In this document: positions 27,676-37,465 of the stretch, one piece after another | How positions within the stretch are numbered: position 1 is the stretch's first letter | Layout: each line of letters opens with the position of its first letter | DNA from: Burkholderia vietnamiensis LMG 10929 | GTDB lineage: Bacteria; Pseudomonadota; Gammaproteobacteria; Burkholderiales; Burkholderiaceae | Length of the DNA stretch: 64,000 nucleotides | Direction: 5' to 3' | NCBI RefSeq assembly: GCF_000959445.1 | Contig: NZ_CP009631.1 | Location: 62,001 to 126,000, forward strand | The notes under the pieces: model-generated | What the model was told of the DNA's origin: nothing | The model's database searches: none | What the model saw: the letters and a program-made list of their open reading frames with translations, nothing else | Translations under genes and position numbers: made by a program

Positions 27676-29730
27676 TCATTTCAACACGGCGTCGAGCGCG
27701 CCGCGCAGCGCGTTGGTCAGCAGCAGCGCATCCGCGCGCGCGACGTCGTCGCGCGTGACGATCCGCTCGAGCGCGTCGAACGCCGGATCGTCGAGCAGCA
27801 CGCCGCGCATCACGCCCGGCAGCACGCCGCTCGCCAGCGGCGGCGTGACCCAGCGCCCGTCGAGCTTCACGAACAGGTTCGAGCGACCGCCTTCGGTCAC
27901 CTCGCCGCGCTCGTTGACGAACAGCATGTCGAAGCCGCCGAGCGCCTCGGCCGCCTGCCATGCGCGGTCGTATTCGGCACGGTGGGTCGTCTTGTGCAGC
28001 AGCAGCGCGTCGTCGCTGCGCGTCGGCGCGAAGCCGTGCGCAGACGCAAGCATCACACCGACCGGCCCCGCCGGCAGCGGCTGCAGCGCCGCGACGGTGA
28101 TCTCGAGCGTTCCGTCCTTCGCGAGCGCGAGCTTCATCCGGTACGGGCCGTCGCCGTCGAGCGCCGCGCAGCGCGCGTCGATCGCGCGGCGCAACGCGGC
28201 GGCGTCGAAGCGAAAGCCGAACGCGTCGGCGCTGCGTTGCAGCCGGGCGAGATGGCGCTCGACGTGGCGGATGCCGGCCGCGCGCGTCGCGGCGGTGGTT
28301 TCGAACAAGCGGAAGCCGGGATCGGCGTCGGTCAGGAAACGCGCTTTCAATTCGCACTCCGCGTATTCGTCGGCGGCCACGCTGTCGAGGACGATGCCCG
28401 CGCCCACGCCCATCGTGCCGCGCCAACGGCCGGTAGAGGCGGCGGCGCGCGCTCCGTGCGGCGCGGCGGCGGCTGTGGCAGGAGAACCCACCGGGGGGAT
28501 CGCGGTGGGTGCTTCGGGTGCTTCGGGTGCTTCGGGTGCTTCGGGTGCTTCGGGTGCTTCGGGTGCTTGAGGTGCTTGAGGTGCTTGAGGTGCTTGGGAT
28601 GCTCTGTGTGCTTCAGGTACTTCCAACGCCGCGACTGCTTCAGCCGCCTCGATCATCAGCGTCCGGATCGCGACCGACAGGCAGAAGTCGCCGCAACCGG
28701 CCGCGCCGCTCGACGCCCCGTGCGGCGCATCGAGCCAGCCGATCGCACCCGTGTAGAGCCCGCGCGGCGTCGCCTCGATCGCATCGATCAGCTCCATCGT
28801 CTTGTGCTTCGGCGCGCCGGTGATCGACCCGCACGGAAACAGCGCGCGCAGCATCTGCGCGAACGTGGTGCCGTCGCGCCAGCCGGCCTCGACGGTCGAC
28901 GTCATCTGCCACACCGACGCATACGGCTCGACCGAGAACAGCGCCGGCACCTTCACCGAGCCCGTGCGGGCGATGCGCGACACGTCGTTGCGCAGCAGGT
29001 CGACGATCATCACGTTTTCGGCGCGGTTCTTCGGATCGTTCGCGAGGAACGCGGCCGCCGCGGCATCTTCGTGCGGATCGGCCGAGCGCGGCGCGGTGCC
29101 CTTCATCGGCCGCGCGCGCAGCACGTCGCCGTGCTTCTCGACGAACAGCTCCGGCGAACACGATACGACCCACGCGCCGTCGGGCAGCGCGATCAGTGCG
29201 CCGTACCGCACCGGCTGACGCGCGCGCAGCCGCCGGTACAGCGCGAGCGGCGTGCCGAACATGTCGAAATTCAGCCGATACGTGTAGTTGATCTGGTACG
29301 AATCGCCCGCGCGCAGCGCGTCGTGCACGGCCGCTATCGCCGCGTCGAATGCGTCGCGCGACACGCTCTTGGCGACATGCGCGACGCCCGCGATCGACGG
29401 CGGGCCGCCGCCGTCCTGCTGCGCGAGCCATGCGTCGGCTTCGTCGCGCGACAGGCGCTCGCAGCGCGCATACAGCAAAAAGCGCAGCGGGGCGTCGCCC
29501 GGCTGCGCTCGTTGCAGATTGCGCCCGAATTCGTAATCGCCGACGACGACCGCATGTAGCCCGTCGCGCAGATCCTGCGCGAGCGCCGCGTCGACCTCGT
29601 CGAGCCGTGCCGGATCCGTGCAGACGCGTTCGTGCACGAAACCGGAATACAAACGACTCGACCGTGCGGACGCGGTCGAGTCGCAATCGTCCAAGAGCGC
29701 GAACGACGCGCTCTCGCAGCCTTCAGTCAT
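27676..29730 (-). CDS. pabB: Fused aminodeoxychorismate synthase component I / aminodeoxychorismate lyase
   Basis: A 684-residue fusion. The PabB part (about 1-465) has the chorismate-binding core with GDSYQINYT, PMKGTAPR, NDPKNRAENVMIVDLLRND and GSITGAPKHKTMELI. The PabC part (about 470-684) is a fold-type IV PLP enzyme, with the lysine in LHKTTHRAEYD, then EGGRSNLF and LPGVMR. Together they turn chorismate, with glutamine-derived ammonia, into p-aminobenzoate for folate. An Ala/Pro/Glu repeat insert (roughly residues 378-445, DNA repeat at 28508-28597) splits the PabB domain between LSVAIRTLMI and GVGAGIVLDS. The gene starts 4 bases after the dnaJ stop, so it probably shares the dnaJ transcript. 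The glutaminase pabA is not in the window. Confidence 0.92.
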   Translation of the reverse strand: MTEGCESASFALLDDCDSTASARSSRLYSGFVHERVCTDPARLDEVDAALAQDLRDGLHAVVVGDYEFGRNLQRAQPGDAPLRFLLYARCERLSRDEADAWLAQQDGGGPPSIAGVAHVAKSVSRDAFDAAIAAVHDALRAGDSYQINYTYRLNFDMFGTPLALYRRLRARQPVRYGALIALPDGAWVVSCSPELFVEKHGDVLRARPMKGTAPRSADPHEDAAAAAFLANDPKNRAENVMIVDLLRNDVSRIARTGSVKVPALFSVEPYASVWQMTSTVEAGWRDGTTFAQMLRALFPCGSITGAPKHKTMELIDAIEATPRGLYTGAIGWLDAPHGASSGAAGCGDFCLSVAIRTLMIEAAEAVAALEVPEAHRASQAPQAPQAPQAPEAPEAPEAPEAPEAPEAPTAIPPVGSPATAAAAPHGARAAASTGRWRGTMGVGAGIVLDSVAADEYAECELKARFLTDADPGFRLFETTAATRAAGIRHVERHLARLQRSADAFGFRFDAAALRRAIDARCAALDGDGPYRMKLALAKDGTLEITVAALQPLPAGPVGVMLASAHGFAPTRSDDALLLHKTTHRAEYDRAWQAAEALGGFDMLFVNERGEVTEGGRSNLFVKLDGRWVTPPLASGVLPGVMRGVLLDDPAFDALERIVTRDDVARADALLLTNALRGALDAVLK
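28508..28597. repeat. Ten tandem 9-bp repeats inside pabB-pabC
   Basis: On the plus strand GGTGCTTCG occurs six times head to tail, followed by three GGTGCTTGA and one GGTGCTTGG. On the coding strand this gives six Glu-Ala-Pro and four Gln-Ala-Pro triplets. The 9-bp unit keeps the frame, so slippage would change linker length only. Confidence 0.95.
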
Positions 29731-29734
29731 GCGT

Positions 29735-30871
29735 TCACTCGAAGAAGCTCTTCATGCGGTCGAACCAGCTCTTGCTCTGCGGGCTGTGACGCGCACCGCC
29801 CTCGGCCAGCGACTTCTCGAACTGCTTGAGCAGGTCGCGCTGCTGGTCGGTCAGCTTCACCGGCGTCTCGACCTGCACGTGCACGTACAGATCGCCGGCG
29901 ATGCTCGAGCGCAGCCCCTTGATACCCTTGCCGCGCAGCCGGAACGTCTTGCCGGACTGCGTGCCTTCCGGCACCGGGAACGACGCGCGGCCGGCCAGCG
30001 TCGGCACCTCGATCTCGCCGCCGAGCGCGGCGGTCGTGAACGGGATCGGCATCTGGCAGTGCAGATCGTCGCCGTCGCGCTCGAACACTGCGTGCGGCTT
30101 GATGTGGATCTCGACGTACAGGTCGCCCGGCGGCCCGCCGTTGATGCCCGGCTCGCCGTTGCCGGCCGAGCGGATCCGCATCCCGTCGTCGATGCCGGCC
30201 GGGATCTTCACCTCGAGCGTCTTGGTTTCCTTCACCTTGCCCGAGCCATGGCAGTGCGCGCACGGTTCGGGGATGTAGGTGCCGGTGCCGTGACACTTCG
30301 GGCAGGTCTGCTGGATGCTGAAGAAGCCCTGCGACATGCGCACCGTGCCCTGGCCGTGACAGGTCGGGCAGGTTTCCGGCTTCGTGCCGGGCTTCGCGCC
30401 CGAGCCGTGACAGACTTCGCACGACACCCAGCTCGGCACGCGGATCTGCGTATCGTAGCCGTGCGCGGCCTGCTCCAGCGTGATCTCCATGCTGTAGCGC
30501 AGGTCCGCGCCGCGATACACCTGCGGGCCGCCGCGGCCGCCGCGGGCGGCGCCGCCCGCGGCCTGACCGAAGATGTCGCCGAAGATGTCGCCGAACGCAT
30601 CCGCGAAGCCGCCGAAGCCCTGACCGCCCGCGCCGGCCATGTTCGGATCGACGCCCGCGTGGCCGTACTGGTCGTACGCTGCACGCTTCTGGCCGTCCGA
30701 CAGCATTTCATAGGCTTCCTTCGCCTCCTTGAAATGCTCTTCCGCATCCTTGTTGTCCGGATTGCGGTCGGGGTGGTACTTCATCGCAAGCTTGCGATAT
30801 GCCTTCTTGATTTCGTCGTCGCTCGCATTCTTCGCGACGCCCAGAACCTCGTAGTAATCCCGTTTCGCCAT
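29735..30871 (-). CDS. dnaJ: Co-chaperone DnaJ
   Basis: A 378-residue type I Hsp40: J-domain with the HPD motif ([17 protein letters not shown]), Gly-rich linker (about 75-115), and four zinc motifs [24 protein letters not shown] and CAHCHGSG at about 147-210, then the substrate-binding C-domain. It delivers clients to DnaK and stimulates its ATPase. It lies 256 bases downstream of dnaK in the same direction, behind a strong hairpin, and is followed directly by the pab fusion gene. Confidence 0.97.
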   Translation of the reverse strand: MAKRDYYEVLGVAKNASDDEIKKAYRKLAMKYHPDRNPDNKDAEEHFKEAKEAYEMLSDGQKRAAYDQYGHAGVDPNMAGAGGQGFGGFADAFGDIFGDIFGQAAGGAARGGRGGPQVYRGADLRYSMEITLEQAAHGYDTQIRVPSWVSCEVCHGSGAKPGTKPETCPTCHGQGTVRMSQGFFSIQQTCPKCHGTGTYIPEPCAHCHGSGKVKETKTLEVKIPAGIDDGMRIRSAGNGEPGINGGPPGDLYVEIHIKPHAVFERDGDDLHCQMPIPFTTAALGGEIEVPTLAGRASFPVPEGTQSGKTFRLRGKGIKGLRSSIAGDLYVHVQVETPVKLTDQQRDLLKQFEKSLAEGGARHSPQSKSWFDRMKSFFE

Positions 30872-31074
30872 ATCGATTCACTGTGCCGCCACGCATCGCG
30901 CACGCGGCGGCTCCTTTCGCCCGCAGTAAAGTCTCTCGACTCGTCTGGCGCTGCACCGTCCGCGGACGGCTCACGCAGCACCCGCCAAAAAACAAATGTG
31001 CCCGGAGGGCCGCGAGGCCCGCCAGGCGTGGAGTCGATCCGGCCATCCGGAAGGAAAGACAGACCGCTGTTCAG

Positions 31075-31113
31075 CCGCACCGCACACCGCGCGTCGCGCG
31101 CGGCGTGCGGTGC
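31075..31113 (-). terminator. Long GC hairpin between dnaK and dnaJ
   Basis: CCGCACCGCACACCGCGCG, TCG and CGCGCGGCGTGCGGTGC form a near-perfect stem of about 17 bp just after the dnaK stop. There is no T run on the minus strand, so it may be an attenuating or mRNA-stabilising hairpin rather than a full terminator. Confidence 0.55.
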
Positions 31114-31127
31114 CATGGCAACCCGGC

Positions 31128-33080
31128 TTAGTCCTTCTTCACTTCCTTGAACTCGGCGTCGACGACGTCGTCAGCTGCCTGCTGCGCGCCGCCCGCGTGG
31201 GCCGCACCTTCCGCTGCACCTGCCGCGCCCGCCGCACCGGCCTGCTGCGCCTGCATGTCGGCGTACATCTTTTCGCCGAGCTTCTGCGAAGCCTTGCCGA
31301 GCTCCTCGACCTTCGCGTCGATCGCCGCCTTGTCGGCCGACGTATCCTTCAGGACGTCCTCGAGCGACTTCAGCGCCGCTTCGATCTTTTCCTTCTCGCC
31401 CGCGTCCAGCTTGTCGCCGTACTCGGTGAGCGCCTTCTTCGTGCTGTGGACGAGCGCGTCGCCCTGGTTGCGCGAATCGGCCAGCTCACGCAGCTTGTGG
31501 TCTTCCGCCGCGTTCGCTTCCGCGTCCTTGATCATCTGGTCGATTTCGGCGTCGGACAGGCCCGAGTTCGCCTTGATCGTGATCTTGTTTTCCTTGCCGG
31601 TCGCCTTGTCCTTCGCGCCGACGTGCAGGATGCCGTTCGCGTCGATGTCGAAGGTCACTTCGATCTGCGGCACGCCGCGCGGTGCGGGCGGGATGCCTTC
31701 GAGGTTGAACTCGCCGAGCAGCTTGTTGCCCGCGGCCATCTCGCGTTCGCCCTGGAACACCTTGATCGTCACGGCCGACTGGTTGTCGTCCGCCGTCGAA
31801 TACACCTGCGAGTGCTTCGTCGGGATCGTCGTGTTCTTGGTGATCATCTTCGTCATCACGCCGCCGAGCGTCTCGATGCCGAGCGACAGCGGGGTCACGT
31901 CGAGCAGCAGCACGTCCTTGCGGTCGCCCGACAGAACCTGGCCCTGGATCGCCGCGCCAACCGCGACGGCTTCGTCCGGGTTCACGTCACGGCGCGGTTC
32001 CTTGCCGAAGAACTCCTTCACCTTCTCCTGCACCTTCGGCATGCGGGTCTGGCCGCCGACCAGGATCACGTCGTCGATGTCCGACACCTTGACGCCGGCG
32101 TCCTTGATCGCGATACGGCACGGTTCGATCGTGCGCTCGACGAGGTCTTCCACCAGCGCTTCCAGCTTCGCGCGGGTGATCTTCAGGTTCAAGTGCTTCG
32201 GACCCGATGCGTCCGCCGTGATGTACGGCAGGTTGATTTCGGTCTGCTGGCTCGACGACAGCTCGATCTTCGCCTTTTCGGCCGCTTCCTTCAGGCGCTG
32301 CAGCGCGAGCACGTCCTTCGACAGGTCGACGCCCTGCTCCTTCTTGAACTCGCCGATGATGTAATCGATGATGCGCTGGTCGAAGTCTTCGCCGCCGAGG
32401 AACGTGTCGCCGTTGGTCGACAGCACTTCGAACTGCATTTCGCCGTCGACGTCCGCGATTTCGATGATCGACACGTCGAACGTACCGCCGCCGAGGTCGT
32501 ACACGGCGATCTTGCGGTCACCCTTCTCTGCCTTGTCGAGGCCGAACGCGAGCGCCGCGGCGGTCGGCTCGTTGATGATCCGCTTGACTTCGAGGCCCGC
32601 GATGCGGCCGGCGTCCTTGGTCGCCTGACGCTGGCTGTCGTTGAAGTACGCCGGCACCGTGATCACGGCTTCCGTGACCGGCTCGCCGAGGTAGTCTTCG
32701 GCCGTCTTCTTCATCTTGCGCAGCACTTCAGCCGAAATCTGCGGCGGCGCGAGCTTCTCGCCGTGCGCTTCGACCCATGCGTCGCCGTTGTCGGCCTTGA
32801 TGATCGCGTACGGCATCAGGCCGATGTCCTTCTGGACTTCCTTCTCTTCGAAGCGACGGCCGATCAGGCGCTTCACCGCGAACAGCGTGTTCTTCGGGTT
32901 GGTCACGGACTGACGCTTGGCCGGTGCGCCGACGAGCACTTCGTTATCGTCCATGTAGGCGATGATCGACGGCGTCGTGCGCGCGCCTTCCGAGTTCTCG
33001 ATGACCTTGACCTGATTGCCTTCCATGATGGCGACGCACGAGTTCGTGGTGCCGAGGTCAATACCGATGATCTTTCCCAT
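31128..33080 (-). CDS. dnaK: Molecular chaperone DnaK (Hsp70)
   Basis: A 650-residue Hsp70. The nucleotide-binding domain begins [16 protein letters not shown] and includes the phosphate-2 motif [15 protein letters not shown]; the linker [18 protein letters not shown] leads to the substrate-binding domain; a Gly/Ala-rich lid tail ends in EFKEVKKD. It folds and protects proteins with DnaJ and GrpE. A sigma-32-like promoter lies at 33169-33196. It sits downstream of grpE and a thioredoxin-like gene on the same strand. Confidence 0.98.
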   Translation of the reverse strand: MGKIIGIDLGTTNSCVAIMEGNQVKVIENSEGARTTPSIIAYMDDNEVLVGAPAKRQSVTNPKNTLFAVKRLIGRRFEEKEVQKDIGLMPYAIIKADNGDAWVEAHGEKLAPPQISAEVLRKMKKTAEDYLGEPVTEAVITVPAYFNDSQRQATKDAGRIAGLEVKRIINEPTAAALAFGLDKAEKGDRKIAVYDLGGGTFDVSIIEIADVDGEMQFEVLSTNGDTFLGGEDFDQRIIDYIIGEFKKEQGVDLSKDVLALQRLKEAAEKAKIELSSSQQTEINLPYITADASGPKHLNLKITRAKLEALVEDLVERTIEPCRIAIKDAGVKVSDIDDVILVGGQTRMPKVQEKVKEFFGKEPRRDVNPDEAVAVGAAIQGQVLSGDRKDVLLLDVTPLSLGIETLGGVMTKMITKNTTIPTKHSQVYSTADDNQSAVTIKVFQGEREMAAGNKLLGEFNLEGIPPAPRGVPQIEVTFDIDANGILHVGAKDKATGKENKITIKANSGLSDAEIDQMIKDAEANAAEDHKLRELADSRNQGDALVHSTKKALTEYGDKLDAGEKEKIEAALKSLEDVLKDTSADKAAIDAKVEELGKASQKLGEKMYADMQAQQAGAAGAAGAAEGAAHAGGAQQAADDVVDAEFKEVKKD

Positions 33081-33168
33081 TTTTCCTAATCTCCAGAAAT
33101 GCCTGTTTGCTGCGCGAAACCCCGCGTTTTTGGGCGGTTTCGCACGCCAGAATTCAACTCTGTTCCCG

Positions 33169-33196
33169 AAATGCGTCCGGCCGATCCGTTTTCAAG
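33169..33196 (-). promoter_or_regulatory. Sigma-32-like heat-shock promoter of dnaK
   Basis: On the minus strand CTTGAAA (33190-33196), a 14-base spacer and CGCATTT (33169-33175) match the sigma-32 consensus CTTGAAA / CCCCATNT well. The transcript would start about 80 bases before the dnaK ATG. No CIRCE repeat is visible here. Confidence 0.75.
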
Positions 33197-33227
33197 ACCC
33201 GCCAAGCGATGCGGATATTAAATTTTT

Positions 33228-33659
33228 TCAATCGCCGCCGGTAGCCGGATCGTGCGGGGTGCCGCGGCCGTCGCCGGACGCCGCGGCGATCTTCGCGCGC
33301 GCCGCGGCCACCGCCGCCTCGAACTGCGCGAGCCCATGCCAGCCGGTCGCGCGGCCGAGCCGCTTGCCGCCGTGGAAGAAGAACCACGTCGGCACGCCGT
33401 GCAGGCCGAAGCGGCGCCCCAGCTCATGATGTTCGTAGACGTTGCAATGGAACCACTTCAGGCCCAGCGCGCGGATCGCGTCGGGTTGCGCGAGCATCGC
33501 CTTCTTCGCGATCTCGCAGTTGAAGCAGTCGACGCCCCAGAAGAACACGACGGCCAGCGCGTCGCCGGCGCCGGCGAGTTCGGCATCGAACGTGTCGGCC
33601 GCCAGCGCCTGCATGTCGAACGCCTCGAACGCAGCCGGATCGACGCCGGCGGGAAGCAT
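33228..33659 (-). CDS. Thioredoxin-fold protein with CFNC motif
   Basis: A 143-residue protein with a thioredoxin fold: VVFFWGVDCFNCEIAKKAM carries a Cys45-x2-Cys48 pair in place of WCGPC, and the cis-Pro loop is HGVPTWFFF (Pro90). No signal peptide is seen, so it is cytoplasmic. It lies 10 bases after grpE and before dnaK, so it should rise with heat shock and may handle thiols of stressed proteins, though its partner is unknown. CFNC is unusual, so redox potential and role could differ from normal thioredoxins. Confidence 0.8.
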   Translation of the reverse strand: MLPAGVDPAAFEAFDMQALAADTFDAELAGAGDALAVVFFWGVDCFNCEIAKKAMLAQPDAIRALGLKWFHCNVYEHHELGRRFGLHGVPTWFFFHGGKRLGRATGWHGLAQFEAAVAAARAKIAAASGDGRGTPHDPATGGD

Positions 33660-33669
33660 CGCGGCCGCC

Positions 33670-34215
33670 TTACTTCGGCTGCGCGACGGTGACGAGCGCC
33701 GGGCGCAGCACGCGGTCGGCGATCATGTAGCCTTTTTGCAGCACGGCCACGACGGTGTTCGGCTCCTGCTCGGCCGGGACCATCGAAATCGCCTGGTGCT
33801 GGTGCGGGTCGAACTTCTCGCCGACCGGGTTGATCGCGACGACGCGGCCCTTCTCGAGCGCGCTCGTCAACTGGCGCAGCGTCAGCTCGACGCCTTCGCG
33901 CACCTTCGCGATGTCGCCGGAGGTATCGACGGCAGCCGCCTCGAGGCTGTCGAGCACCGGCAGCAGGTGCTCGGCGAAGCTCTCGATCGCGAACTTGTGC
34001 GCCTTCGACACGTCGTCCTGCGCGCGGCGACGGACGTTTTCGGTCTCGGCCTTCGCCCGCAGGTAGCTCTCCTGCAGCTCGGCGACCTTGGCTTGAGCCT
34101 CCGCGAGCGCCGCGTCGGCGGCTTCGGCGGCGGGAGCGGCGCCTTGTGCCGCTTGCTTCGCGCTGCCGATGTCTTCGGCCGATTGGGTAGCCGGGTTCTC
34201 TTGCGTGTTTTCCAT
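33670..34215 (-). CDS. grpE: Nucleotide exchange factor GrpE
   Basis: A 181-residue protein with an acidic, Ala-rich disordered N-terminus (1-45), a long helix (about 48-100) and the C-terminal beta domain with the family signature ([14 protein letters not shown] ... [21 protein letters not shown]). It releases ADP from DnaK. It is the first gene of the grpE-thioredoxin-dnaK-dnaJ run and has its own sigma-32-like promoter at 34297-34324. Confidence 0.96.
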   Translation of the reverse strand: MENTQENPATQSAEDIGSAKQAAQGAAPAAEAADAALAEAQAKVAELQESYLRAKAETENVRRRAQDDVSKAHKFAIESFAEHLLPVLDSLEAAAVDTSGDIAKVREGVELTLRQLTSALEKGRVVAINPVGEKFDPHQHQAISMVPAEQEPNTVVAVLQKGYMIADRVLRPALVTVAQPK

Positions 34216-34542
34216 GTCGCTGAAAGTCGATTAGAGGTTGAAGCCAAACCGGCAACCGCCGGGCCGTATGCCCGCGGCGCCGCACATTGCTGCTGCAAAT
34301 AAGGCCGGAAACTGCGATTTCAAGAGGGTTATCCGCGCCGATTCGTGAAGACCGCGAAACAACCGCGCGCGCGGCGCGCGATTGCACGCATTTGCCGCCA
34401 GATTGGACGAAACGACCGGTAACACCGCTTACCAGGCAAGTACTAGCTCGGCATCGGGGCCTGCACTACACTCCATTCAAGCGTCGGAAAGCGCGTTAAC
34501 CCTAGCTTGCCGCCGCCCGACATCCACCATGAGGCGAGTACC
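34216..34542. other. Intergenic region between grpE and the small secreted ORF
   Basis: A 327-base divergent region. It holds the grpE heat-shock promoter (34297-34324). The plus-strand side presumably holds the promoter for the small ORF at 34543, but I could not pick one. No further gene is supported. Confidence 0.5.
34297..34324 (-). promoter_or_regulatory. Sigma-32-like heat-shock promoter of grpE
   Basis: On the minus strand CTTGAAA (34318-34324), a 13-base spacer and CCTTATTT (34297-34304) resemble the sigma-32 consensus. The start would lie about 75 bases before the grpE ATG. Confidence 0.75.
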
Positions 34543-34704
34543 GTGAAACTGACCTTTGCGATATCGGTGGTCGCGCTGGTACTCATTGCCGGCACCACCA
34601 CCATCTGCCTGTCCGGCGCCGTCACCGACCGCACCACCGAATACGGCAGCGCCCGCGCGACGTTCGACCAGATGTTCAGCGTTCACCCGAAAATCTGTCG
34701 ATGA
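34543..34704 (+). CDS. Small secreted hypothetical protein
   Basis: A 53-residue ORF from GTG 34543, with GAGGCGA just upstream. It encodes VKLTFAISVVALVLIAGTTT followed by a short polar tail with two Cys. The N-terminus looks like a signal peptide or single membrane anchor. An ATG at 34507 would add 12 residues that spoil the signal. Its 3' end overlaps the 3' end of the S4-domain gene on the other strand by 29 bases. The product is not recognised. Confidence 0.55.
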   Translation: MKLTFAISVVALVLIAGTTTICLSGAVTDRTTEYGSARATFDQMFSVHPKICR

Positions 34705-35083
34705 TGCGCCTGTCGCGCTTGGTCGGCCGGCCGTGCAGCTCGGCCGCCGGCTCCCGGTAGGTACGGCGCCGTTCGAGTTCGGCGAGCCGCGCGGCGCGCC
34801 CGGCCTCGGTTTCCGCGTAGAGCGTCTGCGCGACGCTCGCCGGCCCGCGCACGTCGCAGATGCCCAGCACGGCAATGTGCCAGACCACTCCGTCGATCGC
34901 AATCTCGACCTCGTCGCCGACGCGCACGTCCTTCGACGGCTTGACGGCCGCGCCGCCGATCTTCACGTGGCCCTTGTCGACCGCGTCCGATGCAAGCGAA
35001 CGCGTCTTGAAGAACCGCGCCGCCCACAGCCACTTGTCGATGCGCAGTTTCGCGCCCGGTTCGGTCGAAATCCTGTAGTTCAT
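34676..35083 (-). CDS. hslR: S4-domain RNA-binding protein (HslR-like)
   Basis: A 135-residue protein with an S4 domain (LRIDKWLWAARFFKTRSLASDAVDKGHVKIGG at about 14-45) and a basic C-terminal tail (RPTKRDRRIIDRF). This is the heat-shock protein 15 / HslR family, which binds 50S subunits carrying stalled nascent chains. Start is ATG 35083 (MNYRIST), 5 bases after the hemH stop, so it is probably co-transcribed with hemH. Confidence 0.88.
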   Translation of the reverse strand: MNYRISTEPGAKLRIDKWLWAARFFKTRSLASDAVDKGHVKIGGAAVKPSKDVRVGDEVEIAIDGVVWHIAVLGICDVRGPASVAQTLYAETEAGRAARLAELERRRTYREPAAELHGRPTKRDRRIIDRFSGER

Positions 35084-35088
35084 CGCGT

Positions 35089-36153
35089 TCAACTCACCGT
35101 TTCGGGCTGCGCCGCCTTGGCCGGCCAGCCCTGCAGATTCTCGGCGACGATCTCGCCGAGCGCGCCGATCCACGCGGACGCCCCGTTCAGGCACGGTATC
35201 CGGTGGAACGCCTGGCCGCCGCCCGCGAGAAACTCGTCGCGCACTTCCATGCCGATTTCCTCGATCGTCTCCAGGCAATCGGCCGTGAAGCCCGGACAGA
35301 ACACGTCGGCGCGCCGCACGCCGGCCTCGCCGAGCTCGCGCAGCGTCGGCGCCGTGTACGGCTGCAGCCACTCGGCCTTGCCGAAGCGCGACTGGAACGT
35401 CACGCGGCATTCGAGCGTGGACAGCCCGAGCGCGGCCATCAGCAGTGCGCCCGTCTGCTGGCACTGGTCGTGATAGGGGTCGCCCAGGTCGAGCGTGCGC
35501 TTCGGCACGCCGTGGAAGCTCAGTACGAGCTTGTCGCCGGCCGCGAAGTCGGGCCGGCCGTGCTGCGCCCAGTAGTGACGCACCTGCTCGGCGAGTGCAT
35601 GGATATAGGCCGGATGGTCGGCATAGTGCCGCACCGTGCGCACTTCCGGCTGGTTGCGCATCCGCGTGAGCGCGGCGAACGCGGCATCGAACGCGGTTGC
35701 GGTGGTGGACGCCGAGTATTGCGGATACATCGGCATCAACAGCACGCGTTCGACGCCCGCGCGCTTGAACTGCGCGAGCGCCTGCGCGATGTTCGGGCTG
35801 CCGTAGCGCATCGCGTAATCGACCTGCACCTGATAATCGTTCGCTGCGAGCAAATGCCGCACGCCTTCGGTCTGGCGTTCGGTGTACACCCGCAACGGCG
35901 AGCCTTCAGGCATCCAGACCGCCGCGTATTTCTTCGCCGACGCGCGGCCGCGCAACGGCAGGATCACCGTGCGCAGCAGCACCTGCCAGATGGCCTGCGG
36001 AATTTCGACGACGCGCGGATCGGACAGGAATTCGGCGAGATAGCGGCGCACCGCGCGCGGGGTCGGGGCGTCGGGCGTGCCGAGATTGATCAGCAGCACA
36101 CCGATGCGATGGGCAGCCGCGACGCTCGAAGGCGGCTCAAGGTCAAAGCGCAT
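35089..36153 (-). CDS. hemH: Ferrochelatase
   Basis: The 354-residue enzyme inserts Fe2+ into protoporphyrin IX, the last step of protoheme synthesis. Key blocks: [22 protein letters not shown], the active-site His in [21 protein letters not shown] and [16 protein letters not shown] with a conserved Glu. I start at ATG 36153 (MRFDLEPP); the longer frame to 36195 adds 14 unconserved residues. Upstream lie hrcA on the same strand (159-base gap) and hslR downstream. Confidence 0.95.
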   Translation of the reverse strand: MRFDLEPPSSVAAAHRIGVLLINLGTPDAPTPRAVRRYLAEFLSDPRVVEIPQAIWQVLLRTVILPLRGRASAKKYAAVWMPEGSPLRVYTERQTEGVRHLLAANDYQVQVDYAMRYGSPNIAQALAQFKRAGVERVLLMPMYPQYSASTTATAFDAAFAALTRMRNQPEVRTVRHYADHPAYIHALAEQVRHYWAQHGRPDFAAGDKLVLSFHGVPKRTLDLGDPYHDQCQQTGALLMAALGLSTLECRVTFQSRFGKAEWLQPYTAPTLRELGEAGVRRADVFCPGFTADCLETIEEIGMEVRDEFLAGGGQAFHRIPCLNGASAWIGALGEIVAENLQGWPAKAAQPETVS

Positions 36154-36312
36154 GGGCAGGATCGTGCTCGCGGCACGCAGTCGAACGGCTCTCAATTATA
36201 GCGGGCCGCCTCGATCGGGGCGGCTGGCCGTTCGGCCGACTGGCGGCGCACACGGCGCCGCGGCACGATGGCGGGACGATGACAGAACGATGACGGTGCG
36301 CAAGCGGCCGGC

Positions 36313-37335
36313 TTATTGCTGGCTCAGCGCGAGCGACAGCAGCCGCGCCGTGATGTCGACGATCGGGATCACGCGGTTGTACGCCATGCGGGTCGGGCCG
36401 ATCACGCCGAGCGTGCCGACGATCTTGCCGTTCACCTCGTACGGCGCGGTGACGACGCTCATTTCCTCGATCGGCACGAGCGTCGATTCGCCGCCGATGA
36501 ATATCTGCACGCCCTGGGCGTGGCTCGACACGTCGAGCAGTTGCAGGAGGCCCGTCTTTTGGTCGAACACGTCGAACAGCTTGCGCAGCCGCGCCATGTC
36601 GGACGACAGGTCAGCCACTTCGAGCAGGTTGCGCTCGCCGGAAATCAGCACGGTGTCCTCGGTGTCGGGCACCTCGGTGCTGGCCGTCACGGCCGCGTGC
36701 ATCAGCGTGGTCATGTCGCCGCGCAGCTGGTCGATCTCGTCGCGCAGGCGGCGGCGCACCTCGTCGAACGACAGGCCGGCAAAGTGCGCGTTGATGTAGT
36801 TCGACGCCTCGGTCAGCTGCGACGGCGTGTAGTCGCGCGGCGTTGCGAGCATCCGGTTCTGCACGTCGCCTTCGGGCGTGACGATGATCAGCAGGATCCG
36901 CTTGTCCGACAGCCGCATGAATTCGATCTGCTTGAACACGTGGCTGCGCCGCGGCGTCAGCACGACGCCGGCGAACTGCGACAGGTTCGACAGCACGCTC
37001 GCCGCCGCCGCCACCACGCGCTGCTGCGGCTCGCCGGCCTGCAGCGTGTTCTGCACCTGCCGCGCGACGGCCTCGGCGTCGATCGGCGCCTCGACCGTCA
37101 ACATCGTGTCGACGAACAGCCGGTAGCCGCGCGGCGTCGGGACGCGCCCGGCGGAGGTATGCGGGCTGGACACGAGGCCGAGCTCCTCCAGGTCGGACAT
37201 CACGTTGCGGATCGTCGCCGGGCTCAGCTCGAGCCCGGAGTAACGGGACAACGTGCGCGAGCCGACCGGCTGACCGTCGGCGATATACCGTTCGATCAGG
37301 GTTTTGAGGAGGGTTCGTGCGCGAGGATCTAGCAT
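36313..37335 (-). CDS. hrcA: Heat-inducible transcription repressor HrcA
   Basis: A 340-residue repressor with an N-terminal winged helix ([50 protein letters not shown]) and a C-terminal GAF-like domain. HrcA binds CIRCE inverted repeats and is stabilised by GroEL. No CIRCE was seen before grpE, dnaK or hrcA itself, so its targets, probably groESL, lie outside the window. ATG 37335 gives the conserved N-terminus. It is divergent from nadK. Confidence 0.96.
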   Translation of the reverse strand: MLDPRARTLLKTLIERYIADGQPVGSRTLSRYSGLELSPATIRNVMSDLEELGLVSSPHTSAGRVPTPRGYRLFVDTMLTVEAPIDAEAVARQVQNTLQAGEPQQRVVAAAASVLSNLSQFAGVVLTPRRSHVFKQIEFMRLSDKRILLIIVTPEGDVQNRMLATPRDYTPSQLTEASNYINAHFAGLSFDEVRRRLRDEIDQLRGDMTTLMHAAVTASTEVPDTEDTVLISGERNLLEVADLSSDMARLRKLFDVFDQKTGLLQLLDVSSHAQGVQIFIGGESTLVPIEEMSVVTAPYEVNGKIVGTLGVIGPTRMAYNRVIPIVDITARLLSLALSQQ

Positions 37336-37465
37336 GGTGGAAAATTTTAGCGCAACCGGGCGGGCGCGGCGAGTGGCCGCAGCGTTCATCGCGCCGGCCG
37401 GCCGATCCGGCCCCGTGCGCGCGCAGCCGGTTCTTTTCGTCAACGAGCTATGGTGTAATGCCGGC

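Noticed and set aside
36154..36312. Possible CIRCE element near hrcA
   Set aside because: No TTAGCACTC-N9-GAGTGCTAA or close variant is present around hrcA, grpE or dnaK.
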